Shown piece after piece: positions 20,935 to 32,875 of a DNA stretch of 64,000 bases (the first letter of the stretch is position 1; every line of letters starts with the position of its first letter). The position numbers and the translations under genes were made by a program. The notes beneath the pieces were generated by a model. The model worked only from the letters and a program-made list of their open reading frames with translations. It did no database searches and was not told where the DNA came from. The DNA is from Puccinia triticina (taxonomy: Eukaryota; Basidiomycota; Pucciniomycetes; Pucciniales; Pucciniaceae). The stretch covers positions 6,067,501 through 6,131,500 of the forward strand of contig NC_070560.1 in NCBI RefSeq assembly GCF_026914185.1, written 5' to 3'.

Positions 20935-21999
20935 ACAATTATCATTTTTCTCTTTTCTAAATCATCACAAACAGATATCAGCTCTAAATTCTGAAACTCT
21001 TGGGGCTTGAATCTTTCAAGTTGGGGGAGGAACTCACATTCTTTCAAAAAGTCACTCTTTTATCACCGTCCTCCCACCATCAATCTCACAGTATTACTTG
21101 CCACAATTCAGAATATCTCAAAAGTCTATGGAAACCTTCCACTAAATCTACCTCCTCAGCAAGAGTTTAAACGGCTTATCCACACTCGTTTTTGAAAACT
21201 ACACTCTTTTTTTTACTTTCTTTTTTCTTTTCTTGCTTACAAATAACTCACTTTCTTTGAGGTTGAGGACAACCTTCTAAGTTGGGGGAGGGGGCTCTCA
21301 TTTCATTTTTGGGTTCAGATTTTTTTGGCTGGATCATCACAAAACTTCACAACAGACTCAACTGCGGCACTGGGACAATCAATAACCCTGTTCTCATCTT
21401 GGATCAGATTCTTAGTTTTTTCAACTCGGATTGGGCTCTTTTGGTTAACGTGGATCACTCTTGAACCAACTATTTTGGAATCGGAGCGATGATCTTACAT
21501 TGTACATAACAAACAACCAGGGAGCTCATGATACTCAGGTCTAAGAGTACTAATGCCATAGATAATAGGCTGCAGAGCAATGGCTCAAGCTGAACAACCC
21601 TGGTTCAAACTTTGACGGAGCCGGGGGAGCGTTCCCAGTACCCAGTAGCTACGGACCAGATATCCGGATCAGCCAGGAGCCGACAAGATCGGATAAAAGA
21701 TGAAAGACTTATTTTGTTTAACCCAAGACGGGGACGGAGTCAAGGCAATGACCTGGGAACCCGGACGGTGACCTGGGGCGATAATCTACCGGCAAAGTCA
21801 AACTCTGCCACTTCAGCGACCGCCTCGGTCGACAGTGAATGGGTGCTTGGTTGGAGCAGCCCTATCTCCAGCAGCTCGATCCTCTCAAGTTCGTTCGGCA
21901 CAGAACCGAGGTCCGTGTGATTAACGGACTCCATTCACTGACTGGTCCACTGAAACCAAGCAGGGGTGATAGTCCCTCCTCGATATATTGATCCATCCA
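20935..21999. other. Non-coding interior of the gag-only element
   Basis: No gene. Two copies of AAGTTGGGGGAGG (21018-21030, 21279-21291) duplicate the polypurine tract at the 3' LTR. The lower part (about 21600-21935) can encode on the minus strand a short peptide with SVPNELERIELLEIGLL, which may belong to the nested LTR-like piece next to it. Confidence 0.45.
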
Positions 22000-22387
22000 T
22001 GATCAGGATGGGATTGTGGATGGAGAATCCCAGCTAGCAAACAGTAAAAACAAACAAACGGGTCAGCGACACCGTGGCTAAGGAAGCTAAATGTGTAGCT
22101 ACACAGACAACAAAGGCTCACACGAGCCAACGTTTCGTTGGATACTCCTCGGTTCCTCAGAGGATAGTCTAAAGGAACTCAGGTATACTGTAGAATGAAT
22201 GAGAGTGAGAAGGTGGTTGATGGTAGAAAAATCAGGAGGGGAGGGAGCTCTTTTATACTCAACCGTGTTCTGCGGGCACCTACCGGTCCATATGTAGGGC
22301 ACTTGGGCCCACTTCCAGACTCGCCAAAATGAAACAAACGGTCTGCTCATTTAGAAGGCGAGCATGTCGTTCGACCCGGCCGTAACA
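22000..22387 (-). repeat. Possible nested LTR (element D), minus strand
   Basis: The minus strand begins TGTTACGGCC, has GAGTATAAAAGAGCTC about 130 bp in, and could end at CCTGATCA followed by TGG. The layout is that of an LTR with promoter followed by a primer site. No partner LTR or target duplication was found. Confidence 0.35.
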
Positions 22388-23549
22388 ATCCGAGATGGAA
22401 CCGAGCCAAAGGAAATAAAGACAAAGAGACGGTCGTCAGTCTCGCCGCCTTATCACCGGCTAATGTAAAAATAGAAAGGAGGATCTCTTGATGTACATAC
22501 TTCAATCGAGAACGTCCATAAATGATGTCAAAGCTGTCAAATCGGTGGTACGAGTGGGGCTGTTAATGAACCTGACAGCTGCAGATCGCGAAATAGGCAA
22601 CTCTGCAGCAAGTTTAGTATAAATACTCACCATCCACAGCCCTGCTCACCAGCAGGTTCTAGACAATATGATCAGGTGGAGGGTCTTGAGCAAGCGATTG
22701 TTTGACGGTCAGCGGCGGTAGTACGACGCGTGCTGTTGAAGCAAAATCGGGCTGTCAGCTGTCAGATCTTGTATACACAAAGGGATTTTTTTCTTTTTTC
22801 GTCTTCTTTTCTTTGGAACCAAGGTTGAGAGGGCGCTCCCGAATCAAAGAACTGCCTGAACAGAAAAAGAGAAAGAACCCACTTCCAAGAAGTGGTCCGA
22901 GGCGAGAACGAGTCCACGGAAAGACTGAGTTGACATTGAGCGCCGGTGACGTAGTCGAAGAGGTCAGAAGATCGGCGAAGTCAAAGGGCTGGTTGCTGGC
23001 AGAGAACATATTGATCCAGATCGATCCCCCCTATGGGGTAAGGTCAACAACATACACATACCCCGTGGCGGGGTAAGACACTCGAGACCGAACGAGAGCT
23101 TGGACGGGCGGGCACCATCAGCACTGTGTACCCGGGCCCCAAGCCCGACCAGCCAATCATCAGAGGCGGGGTCGAGTCCCCGATCACTACTCAACACCCG
23201 AGGCCCGCGGCTTCAATAGCGCGCACCCTAAGGCGCTAGAGCAACAGCTGCGGCCACCACCACAGCACAAGCAGCACAACTGCGCAACTGCGGACTGCGG
23301 ACTGCGCGCAGCACTTCGACCCCCAGAACCAACAAAAAGTTCTTGTCAAGAAAAACCCTAAAATTGACAAATATCAAATTTTTGGCCAATTTTCACCCTG
23401 CACAGCCTCTCAAGCCACGTGGCCCAGAAGACGTCAAAATGGCCAATTCTCCAAGGATCATGCAAATCACCACGTAAATTCACCATGTCACAGGTTCAAA
23501 ATTTGACAGAAAGCACTTTTCACGTCAAAATTGTCTGGGGACAGACAAT
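22388..23549. other. Unassigned interior DNA
   Basis: No gene recognised. A plus-strand TATAAATA lies near 22619. A GC-rich hairpin, GGGG-ACTCGA-CCCC on the minus strand, lies near 23170. Confidence 0.3.
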
Positions 23550-23563
23550 AAGTTGGGGGAGGA
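23550..23563 (+). promoter_or_regulatory. Polypurine tract of the gag-only element
   Basis: AAGTTGGGGGAGGA directly against the 3' LTR, the position of the plus-strand primer. Confidence 0.85.
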
Positions 23564-24500
23564 TGTGGTAGACGGAAAAGTGGAAAAATAAAAAGTTTTT
23601 TCTATGCCACATAATTACTCATACTAGGCCTCAAGATACCATCAAATGGACCCCAGAAATGGATTCTACGGCCAATTTCACCTCTAGCCATCACTGGAAG
23701 CACCCCTGGACCCCCTCTAGTGTGGAAGTTACACCTCATGGACACATATCACACGGCCAGCCCCAGTAACCCAGCTGTCATCTGCCCCAACCCGAGTTTC
23801 ACAGTAGTACACTTATACATATCACAGGATACAAACATACATCTCCCTGTCAGGCTACACTCATTACATATTAACTACATACACTCCTTTATATACATAG
23901 TATGACATCATTTACACTGTTTCTGCAGCCTCAGACTTTGTGTATACACTAATTCCCCCTGTATGACAGCTCATGCAGTCTACTGTTACCTCATGCATGC
24001 ATTAGAATGTTCTGTTGTATATTCTGACACCATTCATGTGCCCCTGAGGGGTTATGACATCATTTGTATCTACTCCCACCAGCTAAAATCCCTCACCCTG
24101 TTGTCTAGATTAGCTGAAACCCTAACCCACAAGCCCCTCAGGGGCTCCCCTTTTGTCTATAAAAGGAGCTCTCTCCACCCCCAGTGGCCTGCTCCCCAGT
24201 TCCTCACCCAGAACTCACAAGTCACCCAACACTCATCCACACTCAAATCCTAAAACCCTTATAACAATAAATCAACCCTTATAACAACATTTCAACCCTT
24301 ATAACAAAGTAATTGAAACACTTACACGTTGCCAGTCAAACAGATTTCATCTGGAACAGACCAGACCTATCACTTAATAAAACTTGCCAAGCTGAGCTTG
24401 GTGGGTCTTGTTGACTGATAACAGAAGGGCAGAGCTTGCAACTCCATCATACCCTTCACCATTCAGCAAAAGGGTTTCATTACCACTTTTGAGTCTTACA
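23564..24500 (+). repeat. 3' LTR of the gag-only element
   Basis: 937 bp, identical in length to 17192-18128; differences seen by eye are A/C in CATAATAGG, C/T in ACCCCTAGC and C/A in AACTCCATAC. Confidence 0.95.
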
Positions 24501-24526
24501 ACGCGTGTACCAATCTTTCCACCACA

Positions 24527-25618
24527 CTGCCCTATTGACATCCAATGTTATACACCACCACTCAAATCCAGTTTGTATTTGCGTGGGCTGAACCGCGCGG
24601 TTGCTGCACAGCTCTCACATCAGACTGCAGTTGGGTGGGCTCTGTGGTGTAATAATGTGGGATCTGTAGCCAGGCTGCAGATATGCAGGCGGGTTACCAC
24701 CCGCTCTGCAGTTGAGACGCAGGAGGCTTTGTGTAAGCCCAAGGTATATGGGATAAATTATAATCAAAAACTAAAGACTTTCTAACAGAATTTCTGGACC
24801 AGAGCTCTATTCCCGCTTAGGTTTGAGTTTGATATAATATTTTTTGAGGTTGTTAGGGAGCATTAAGTTAAGGTGGGGCTTTATTTGGGTAAATTGAGGT
24901 TGATTATGTTTCAAGATATTCACAAGACTAGAGACCAAGGCGGCTGCGCCGCTGTAATTTCAAGGGGACAAAGACCTCCCACAATCTTCAAAATAAATCA
25001 TTATCTGTTTTTTCTTTTTTCAGATGGTAAAGAACCTTGGTGTGTTTGATTCATGTTTATGTTACATCTCATTTTATTGAAATCACCAATTTGGCCTGAG
25101 AAAGACCAAGGGTTCCCTCTTACAAGAATCTCTTCCTTTTTTTCAAAAATGATCATGGGTTTGCCCAATCAACAAAAAATGAAGCAAAATTATGGGGTTG
25201 GATCAAAGCACAAAGAAGATCTAATTTATAAACCCAACCCACACACAGAGCTCTACTTCTCAGAAATCTGTTATCTTTGGGAAAAGGTTGAGATTTAGAA
25301 CCCGTTTGGCACCAATATAATTGGTGAAATAATCATGAGCAATATAATCTGTTACTTGTTGATTATTACAACTGAAATAAAAATTAAATGAATATATTGC
25401 TAGCGTTTGTCAGTACATCTGGAATAATTATTATTTATGTACACTTCACCCAGGTCATGTAGGCTTTGATATCCTCAAGACAACTTAGATCATCAAGCCA
25501 GAAAAAAATGGGGTTTGAAAATATTACGTCATGTAGGGCAACAGAAAGTTCAATCCAATGGTGTTGATGTCATCAAGAGAGGAGTTCATCTGATTGGTAT
25601 GAGAAAACCTTGGGAATT
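24527..25618. other. No gene seen
   Basis: Flank of LTR C, then AT-rich DNA with no recognisable coding or terminal-repeat structure. Confidence 0.4.
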
Positions 25619-26140
25619 TCATGGGCAGTTGAGGATGAGGTATATGGCGAGCAGACTGGCAAGTGCACCCTTGGTGAGCTTCCGCTTCTGGCCCAGAAGT
25701 GGCTGGTGGCTGATCTGGATGGCCTTGGTGCAAATCTGCCGCTGATGCACTGTGCCTCTTCAAGGGGGTTGATGTGTGGGCCAAAGTCAAAGCGGGCAAG
25801 GAGTGTGTAGGCATGTTTGGGCTCGATCCACCTGAGCAGGTTTCTGATGGATGACTTGATGATTCTGGTCTATAGAGGGCTGGGGGCGAGTCCGGCAAGG
25901 ATGGGTCTGGTGGCTTTGCGCATGTGGCTCATCCCCCGGCCAATCTGTCCGCACATGGCAAAGAGGCGCGGGTAGAAGCTGTGGGTTGGCTGGTCAAGCC
26001 GGATGAGATGCGCAAGGGTGTGTCTGTGGTTTTTGCGGCTGAGGGCGTGGAGGAGCAGGGCTTCGGTACTGCCTGGGGTGATTTTCCTGAGCGCACTGAG
26101 TGCTGCTCTCCGCCAGCAGGGCGTGCTGGAGTAGATCCCA
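25619..26140 (-). pseudogene. Degraded unknown ORF
   Basis: A long minus-strand reading runs from about 26140: YSSTPCWRRAALSALRKITP, then a segment with HTLAHLIRLDQPTHSFYPRL, FAMCGQIGRGMSHMRKATRP, one in-frame TAG, RIIKSSIRNLLRWIEPKHAY and TLLARFDFGPHINPLEEAQC. It continues after a frame shift as KAIQISHQPLLGQKRKLTKG to a stop at 25619. Composition and continuity suggest a once-real protein of at least 165 residues. I do not recognise the family. The overlapping frames on either strand lack this coherence. One stop and one frame shift mark it as decayed; a mobile-element origin is likely from context. Confidence 0.5.
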
Positions 26141-28547
26141 GATATATGAAAGACCGCCGGAGTGGATCCGAGAGAAAAAGTGCTAGGCTTATCAGTCAGT
26201 TAGATGGTAGAGGAGATGATTGCACCCAACCCAGCTGATTTTGACCAGAACATCTCAAAAAAAGGCAGATTTGATTACCAGTTTGGTTATACAAAGTAGG
26301 GCTAACATGTCCCTGATAAAAGAGGAAAAGGAAATTTGAAGATGTTCAATCCGGATGCCAACATTATCGCCCAGATCTTTTGATTGAGATACAAGCTGAT
26401 GCACTGCGCATGAACTCTCCATCTATGCGGACACTGGAGGTATTAACAACATCCCCCTTGCTTGTTTTTGGCAATGGATCATCTGCCAGTACCGGCGCGG
26501 CAGGGGGCTGATTAATTTGTAGGTTGCAGGTAGCTGGTTGATTTAGAAACCTGCACCATGTGCTTTGTAACCCCAAAAGCTGTAGTCAACAAGAACAGAA
26601 AGACAAACAAACACCTTAAATCCTTGTCTTGATTGTTGAGCCAAAAGCAGGCCTCACCAGTGACCAATCAAAATGAGCCCTCAAAGCTACCGCGCTCGCG
26701 ATGCCAAATCAAGAAGACCTGGCCTGAGAGCCCCCTAGAGCAATTTTGTATGCATCCATCCCCAGCAGCAGCCGGGGACGCTGTCAGGCTCAGTGATGCC
26801 AAGACACGTAGTCCTTTAGCTACACGAGTGACTGCGGCGAGTGAGAGCGTCTGTAGACGTGGTAGGATGATGGTTTTTAAAGATTTATATCCCTAATGGG
26901 ATGTAACGCAGGGGCTGCGAGAGCAGCGGAATGGTTATGGTGCCCTCCGGGGCGGTTCTTACAGGGCCTGACAAGCAGGAGTAGTGTATCCTGTGTTGTC
27001 TGGGGTCCGACAAGTGGGGGTAGTTTGACAGCTTCCCAATAAGATATGTAGGGAATAATCCCCAAAGTGATAAAGAGAAAAGATACTGGACTTACTGATA
27101 GTCCAGCAAAAAAATAATGAATCAAGAACAGTCCTAACACAAGCTGGCAGCGTACGGGTTGGCGAAGGTATGGGCTGATAGGCGGTTTAAGATGGTTGAC
27201 GATTCTGGGGATTGCCAGTCCCTCAGAGGCTTGCCCTTTTAAGCCTTTCGGAGACTGCAGCTTCGGCTCTCTAGTCTCCGGGCTGGCCTTCCAATACTTC
27301 TTTTTGGAGGATACAGCCCTGGTACAGAGAAAGAAGCTCTTCTGACCCGTAGCTCTTGGCTACAGGTCTCGTGGAAACAAAACTCTTGTACGAGGCGGTC
27401 TAGCCTTCCTACAGGAAATAGTACTTCCGCGATCATCTGCTCTCAAGTGGAGGGTCGCGAGGTACCAGTCTCGTCGGAAGGTTCTAGTTCTTAGGACCTT
27501 GGTGTTCCCAATGCTTTCCCCTCGCGACCCTATACTTTTTGATAAGAGTCGCGAGGTATTCTAGTTTCATAATAGTATTTTTAGTACGAAATTCAGGAGT
27601 ATAGTCTCTCGGCAGTCTAGTCTCCTAGCTATTATAGTTGCCGAGACGGCACCGCTATTCTTCCGCGGCTGCTGCTTTTGCGACTAGTTGCGGGTCGTGA
27701 GAGGAGGGTTTTATTCATACAATTTTAGTTGATACGCTTTCCTCAGCGGAAAGTGTACTCTTCATGTTTCAGTGTTAGAGCCTCTGTTTTCAAGGAGTGC
27801 TCTCTAAGAAGTTTCTATAATGTTTTTATATTTTCTATCTATTTTTGTATATGCTTTTTTTACATGTGTATTATCTACTTTCCGCGCGCTTGTCGCGGGT
27901 GTCTTTGTTGTTTAACATTTTTATCTCTTAGCTGCGCTTCCGCAGCTAAGTTTGTTTTATGTATTACGTCTGCTGGCTTCTGGGATGATAGCCCGGCTGA
28001 CAGACGCGGCCTGTCTTGAGAAGCTCATTGCCGGCCAATTCGGCAGGTATCGAGTTCCTTACAGATCAAGAGCGGATTGTTTTGATTAGTTTCATGCTTC
28101 TGCTTTTATAGGGTCATTGTGGTTTGTGGCGTGAGGGGGAGGAAGTGTCAGCGGGGATGGGGGATAGCTAGCCAAAAAGGAGGAGATACAGGAAATATAC
28201 AGGCCAGAACAACATTGATTGTTGTGATTGAGGCTATGTCGAGGGATTTGACTGGATACAAGGGACCTCGGCATAGTTCTTTTTTGAATGTCAGCATCCC
28301 CCGGACTCCGGAGTCACTCGGGCTCACAGTCATCCCCGATTGGACAGCCCCATTCAATGTGTTCAAGGCAATCATTCTTGATTTCAATTCTCAACAAAAA
28401 TAAAAATAAACATTCCAATGGAATCTAGAACGAAACCAGGCCGACAACCCGAAATGGCAGGATTATGAAGAAAAAAGCCTCATCCCTCAATCCCAACCAT
28501 CTGAGCCATCACTACTCTCCACCTTGAGCCAGCGACTAACTTAACAC
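26141..28547. other. Unassigned, probably decayed repeats
   Basis: No gene recognised. Around 27200-27950 are several short palindromic runs (for example AGCTGCGCTTCCGCAGCT near 27930) and repeated GTCGCGAGG/CCTCGCGAC-like motifs, suggesting an old element. Confidence 0.3.
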
Positions 28548-28738
28548 AAGTCCCCCACTTCGGAGGGCCCTGGTACAGCCTGGGCTGGCGCGAAGCGCCC
28601 TCGCGCAAAGCGCAACCTCCGAAGGAGGGACTTGGGACTAATTTCCACTTTTTGGCCTGAGGGTTTGAGGCCTCTTGGTGGGTGTTTTGTGCCATTCAAA
28701 TTTTGGCCCTGTTCCCAAAGGGCCCCAGGCATGCCCTT
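28548..28738 (+). repeat. Dispersed repeat, copy 2
   Basis: Partner of 14451-14641, same length and orientation. Flanks differ, so the repeat unit ends close to these coordinates. Confidence 0.85.
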
Positions 28739-29789
28739 TGGATCATGAAACTTGTCTCACTCTTCCCTATCTTTTGCCGCTACACACATCTCTGGAAGTC
28801 CAAGCGTTCTCCTCCCATGACCCTCCAAACGTGTGGTTTTTGGGGTATTCTGGGCTGTATGACATGTGTGGATTGAACTGACCTTGGAAAACAGTATTTT
28901 CATTCAATTCAATTCCACAGGATCCAAGCTCTCCAAGCTCTGGTCAATATGCCTTGGCCAATCCAGCTCATGCATCCAATCCTCATTATGAGGACATGGA
29001 TATGAAGCCAAGATGGTCAGCTATATTGACCCTTCAGGGTTTCAGCAGAGGCTTTCCAGTATCTGCTGTGTGGAGGACAAAAGGAAAAACGGGCATAAAA
29101 AGCCGCAAAAGCCCCAAACTCTCAGGCCAAAAGTATGACATAAGTCATAAGCCTCTCCTACAGAGAGTCCCTTTGGGACGTGGGGGTCCCCCCCCCCTCC
29201 GTTCGAGAGGCTTAGTTAGGCTATAGCCAGCAACCATCATCAGCCGGCTGGGCGACCAGTTGCTCGGCACCAAAGGAGACCAACAGGGTCCAACAGGCTT
29301 GATCTCAACACCCTCACACCTTTGTCTGACTAACGAACTCCTGCCCACGACCGTTGGCTGATGACCAACAACAACACTGGATGGCCTGTTTCGACAGTCA
29401 AAAAGCGTACTCAACAGTGCTTCATCATCAGAGGCCGAGAAATCAACCACATGCCCGTTTGCAATTCAGCCCGAGTCCAACTCTTCCTCCTCTTACTCCT
29501 CATTGTTAACCAGCTTGTAGTTGGCATGGTAGGATGAAACCGTCTGGCGGGGAACACCCGTGCTTGGTGGGACTGTCTTTCACCGGCTCAGAACAAGCTC
29601 TGGATTCAGCCGCTCTTCCCCATACATAAATGCCTCATGCTCAAACTGTCTCCTCCTCAGCTGAGGCGCTCGGCGAGTGCAAAGGTCCTGCAGAGGCCAC
29701 AAGTACTGCTCAGGATCAGCGCAGCTAAAGAATCAGACCAATCCATAATGTAATTAAGATAAACATATACATAAAAGAGAAAGGACCTA
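28739..29789. other. No gene seen
   Basis: Short open frames only. A C-run (about 11) lies near 29188. The minus strand of 29145-29450 is open for 101 codons but shows no motif. Confidence 0.4.
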
Positions 29790-30549
29790 GGGCCCAATTA
29801 TAAACTAGTTTTAGAATAATTTTAGGATTGGTTTCAAATAAGTTTGAAATATCCTTTTGCTAACTTTTTTAGGATTGAAAATCTCAAAACAACCCAAACC
29901 ACCTTGGGGAGGTGGTTTGGGGGAAACTGGTTTAACAATACTGTTTTGAATATGATTACAGCTCAGCATGCAGATGCCCGCCATACACCTGACCAGTACT
30001 TCCCCCCCCCCCCCCCCCCCCCCCAAAGGCCACAGCATATGTACTTGCGCAAGATACAGCCATCAAGGCTGATTTGCGGGTAATTGCAAAATGGACACCA
30101 TGGACGGATAGCCAGGATGCAAGCGCATGTATCGATGCCCCGGACCTCATATGTAGCTCGCAGAATGAGCAAGCTACAGGCTCTCGCAGTTGAACCAGGA
30201 TGTTGCGCGCAAGAATCAGCCTTCAAGGCTGATTCACGGGCATCTATTGACTTGGGAGAGTTGGCAGACATCGGCGGCCAGTTGTCCTTGTGGGAACGCT
30301 GCTGTCGTCGCTGCCATTTTCTTTGCGCATGCAAGACGGATGACTGCTGACGGAGCAACCTGTGGTAGTGTGAGGCTCACGTTCAGTTGCACTGGAAATT
30401 CATCCAGCATGGTGGTGGGTTTATAATTTACACTTGGTTTGAAACAGTTTTGGCCCCTGTATCTGCACCACCAAGATAACTTTTTTTGATTTCAAACTTA
30501 TTTGAAAACAATCCCAAAATTATTCCAAAACTGGTTTATAATTGGGCCC
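29790..30549. mobile_element. 760-bp MITE with long terminal inverted repeats
   Basis: Terminal inverted repeats of about 60 bp start GGGCCCAATTATAAAC and end in the exact complement; the 3-bp target duplication is CTA on both sides (29787-29789, 30550-30552). The interior has a 23-nt C run and spaced near-copies of a CAGCC(A/T)TCAAGGCTGATT hairpin motif. No coding capacity. The superfamily is not certain; 3-bp duplications occur in PIF/Harbinger and CACTA elements. Confidence 0.88.
30002..30024 (+). repeat. Poly-C run
   Basis: Twenty-three consecutive C inside the MITE. Confidence 0.9.
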
Positions 30550-32815
30550 CTATTCCTTTGGGACTCTGCCGGGATTGGGGGTAATTTGAGGAAGTACTGG
30601 ATAAAGAGAAGGCCAACAAAGATGTTGAAGGGTGTGAGTAGGCCCAGAAAGACTGGATTGGTTGAAGAGTGGGATGATGATGAAGATCTGTGTTTTCAAA
30701 TGACCACCCTGGCATCCTGGCATTTAAAAACTGGTGGTTCTATGGTGGTGGTGTTGTTGCCATGGTACATACTATTGGTTGTGTTTTTGCCGTGGCTTTT
30801 GGGTTGCGAAAGCTCAAGACCCGCGGTTGGGACTCGGATATGTGAGCTGAGCTCTGGCTGGTCTGTTTGTCCCCCAGGCGCATCCATTTTTGCTGTAATT
30901 CCAGCTGGTGGTGCGTCTCACACTTCCCCGCTGCTGCATATGCATTTGCGCAGTCTGGGTGGTTAAAGAGCTGGCCCCCCATTATGCATTCTGCCATTGG
31001 CGCTGCAGGGGGCCTTCAAAACATACTGTTTGACCCATCCAGTGAGTTGGGCGGCAGTATGGGGGCCTGGGTGCAGCAGCTTTGGCTGGTGTTGGGCTAC
31101 GTTTCTGGTTGAGATTTTTGCCCATATTAAATGCATTTTAGCCTGTCACATTATATGTAATTCCTGTATTTATTTAGTGGGCAAACCCTATCTAGTTTTT
31201 TGTACTCTATTGCCTTGTGGGGAAAACCCTGTCATTTTTTTGTAAATTTTGTCTATTCTAGGGGGAACCCTTGAATTTTCTTTCCACAAAACTGTGGTTT
31301 TAATAGACTTGGATGTAATTGGCAGTGATACAAAGATTTTGCCACAAGGAAAAGAGATTCCTGGTGTTTAGAAGATCTTATTTATAGTCTAACAACCAGC
31401 TAAGGAATTTTCCAGAAATAAGTACAGGGAAAGTATGAGGAAGAACATAGAAGAAAGTAAAAGTAAGGAAGTTACTCAAACAAGAATGGTGTGTTTCTCA
31501 AGTTTTCCCTATTGAAATTAAATTTTGATGGTCCTGGGAACTTGAACCTGAATAATTTTCTGCATCTGTTTGTTAAACTTTGCTTACTTTGCCTAGATTG
31601 GGCTAGGTCCGGAGTTACACCCTGGGGAAAGTGGCCACAACTGTGGCACCCCATTGACCCCGCATGGGAAAAGATGCCTCAGTGGCCCGCTATGACCATA
31701 CTCTCTACAGGCGCCATTTGATGCATCCCCATGACACCCCATGGGCGCCAGGTGCCATCAGAGCGTCCACGGGGTGTCCCTCACCGCGTGAAAAAACTGT
31801 TCATTTCACGTAATCAGGTTACACAGTCCTGAAGCTGTTACATGAAATTCATTCTGCGGGCAGAGGCAAAGTCACCGCGGATGGAATTTCACGCAACATC
31901 TTGATCTGGAGGGAGCAGCCGCCGGAACCCACAAAAAGAACTCCACAAGTGGGGTTCAAACCCCCCCGTTGAGCTCTCTGACAAGTGCATTGGTAAAGGG
32001 CTGTCTGCATTGGGGTAAATCTATCATCACACTACAGGCAGACACATCTTGCTCCCATGCGCAGCATCATCTAATCTTGGTGGCCGCAGTAACTGCGCAG
32101 GTGAAGCTGCGGGCGGGAACATCACCTGTTTTCCTGCAGTGATCAATGACTCCCTTTTTGTGCGGAACAAATATCTCAAGTCCAAAACAGAAAAAAATTC
32201 CCGAGTCGTTTTCTTGGGCTCTCAGCTGGGAGGGAGCCTTTTGAGATAGTTGTTGGAAGTCCAAGGTGTCAGTCCCAAGGATGGTATAGAGGTGGCTGAG
32301 GGGCGCATCCAGCATTACAAGTGCTTGCCGCCATCGCTGCGTGGTGGTCACAATGGCGGCCCGGCCGGGGCGCCTGGGGGCCGACCGCTGGCCCGCCCCT
32401 TGGACGCCGGGTCACTCAAGGGTCTCGCTCGGGCCTCGGGGCCGTCCTGAGGACGTTGGCGCCCAAGGGGCCACGGTGGGGGTGCCACATTGCCATGGGT
32501 CACCTGTGATGTGGGACAGCAAAAGAGGACACCGTAGGTCCATTTGTAACATGTATGGAAATGCAGGAACAATTTTATATACATAGTCGTAGGGGGTCTA
32601 GGTGAGCTCTAACGGTAACCCAGTGTGGGGTTACAACAACCTGTACGCCATGGTGGCGCAAATCGTGGTCCATGTGGCGTCGTGGGGGCTGAAGAATACG
32701 GCCGCGCGGTCGTGGCGCCACAGCCTTATTGAATTCGCCCCGCGGTGTTACCAGCGAGCTTAACAAAGGCCTCACTGTGAGAGCCCCGAAGGGGCAGCCC
32801 CTCAGGGTCCCTGTC
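30550..32815. other. Unassigned, no gene recognised
   Basis: Mixed-composition DNA. Short open frames in 30500-31250 and 32050-32590 overlap on both strands and show no domain. GC content rises after 32300. Confidence 0.35.
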
Positions 32816-32875
32816 GCGAAGCGCCTCGCACAAAGTGCGATGACGGGAGGTCGCACTTGGTGCGAGGCGCTTCGC
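32816..32875. repeat. Near-perfect 25-bp-arm hairpin
   Basis: GCGAAGCGCCTCGCAC and its complement form arms of 25 bp with one mismatch around a 10-nt loop. The GAAGCGC and GGGACTT words are shared with the dispersed repeats at 14451 and 28548. Confidence 0.85.

Larger units (their letters stand above)
17192..24500 (+). mobile_element. Gag-only LTR retrotransposon (TR-GAG type), inserted in LTR C
   Basis: Two 937-bp LTRs differing at only three positions that I can find bracket 5.4 kb with one long gag-like ORF and no protease, reverse transcriptase or integrase. A polypurine tract abuts the 3' LTR. The flanking target duplication is ACGC (17188-17191, 24501-24504). LTR similarity of about 99.7 percent means very recent insertion. 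Without pol, movement must rely on enzymes from another element. A standard TGG-type primer site is not visible after the 5' LTR. Confidence 0.92.

Noticed and set aside
23100..23280. tRNA-like segment on the minus strand with TAGCGCC-like A box and GGGGACTCGACCCC hairpin
   Set aside because: No convincing cloverleaf: the acceptor and anticodon arms do not pair, so I did not call a tRNA or SINE.
26898..27140. Possible solo LTR from TGTAACGC to CCTAACACA
   Set aside because: The ends fit TG...CA only loosely and flanking bases do not match as a target duplication.
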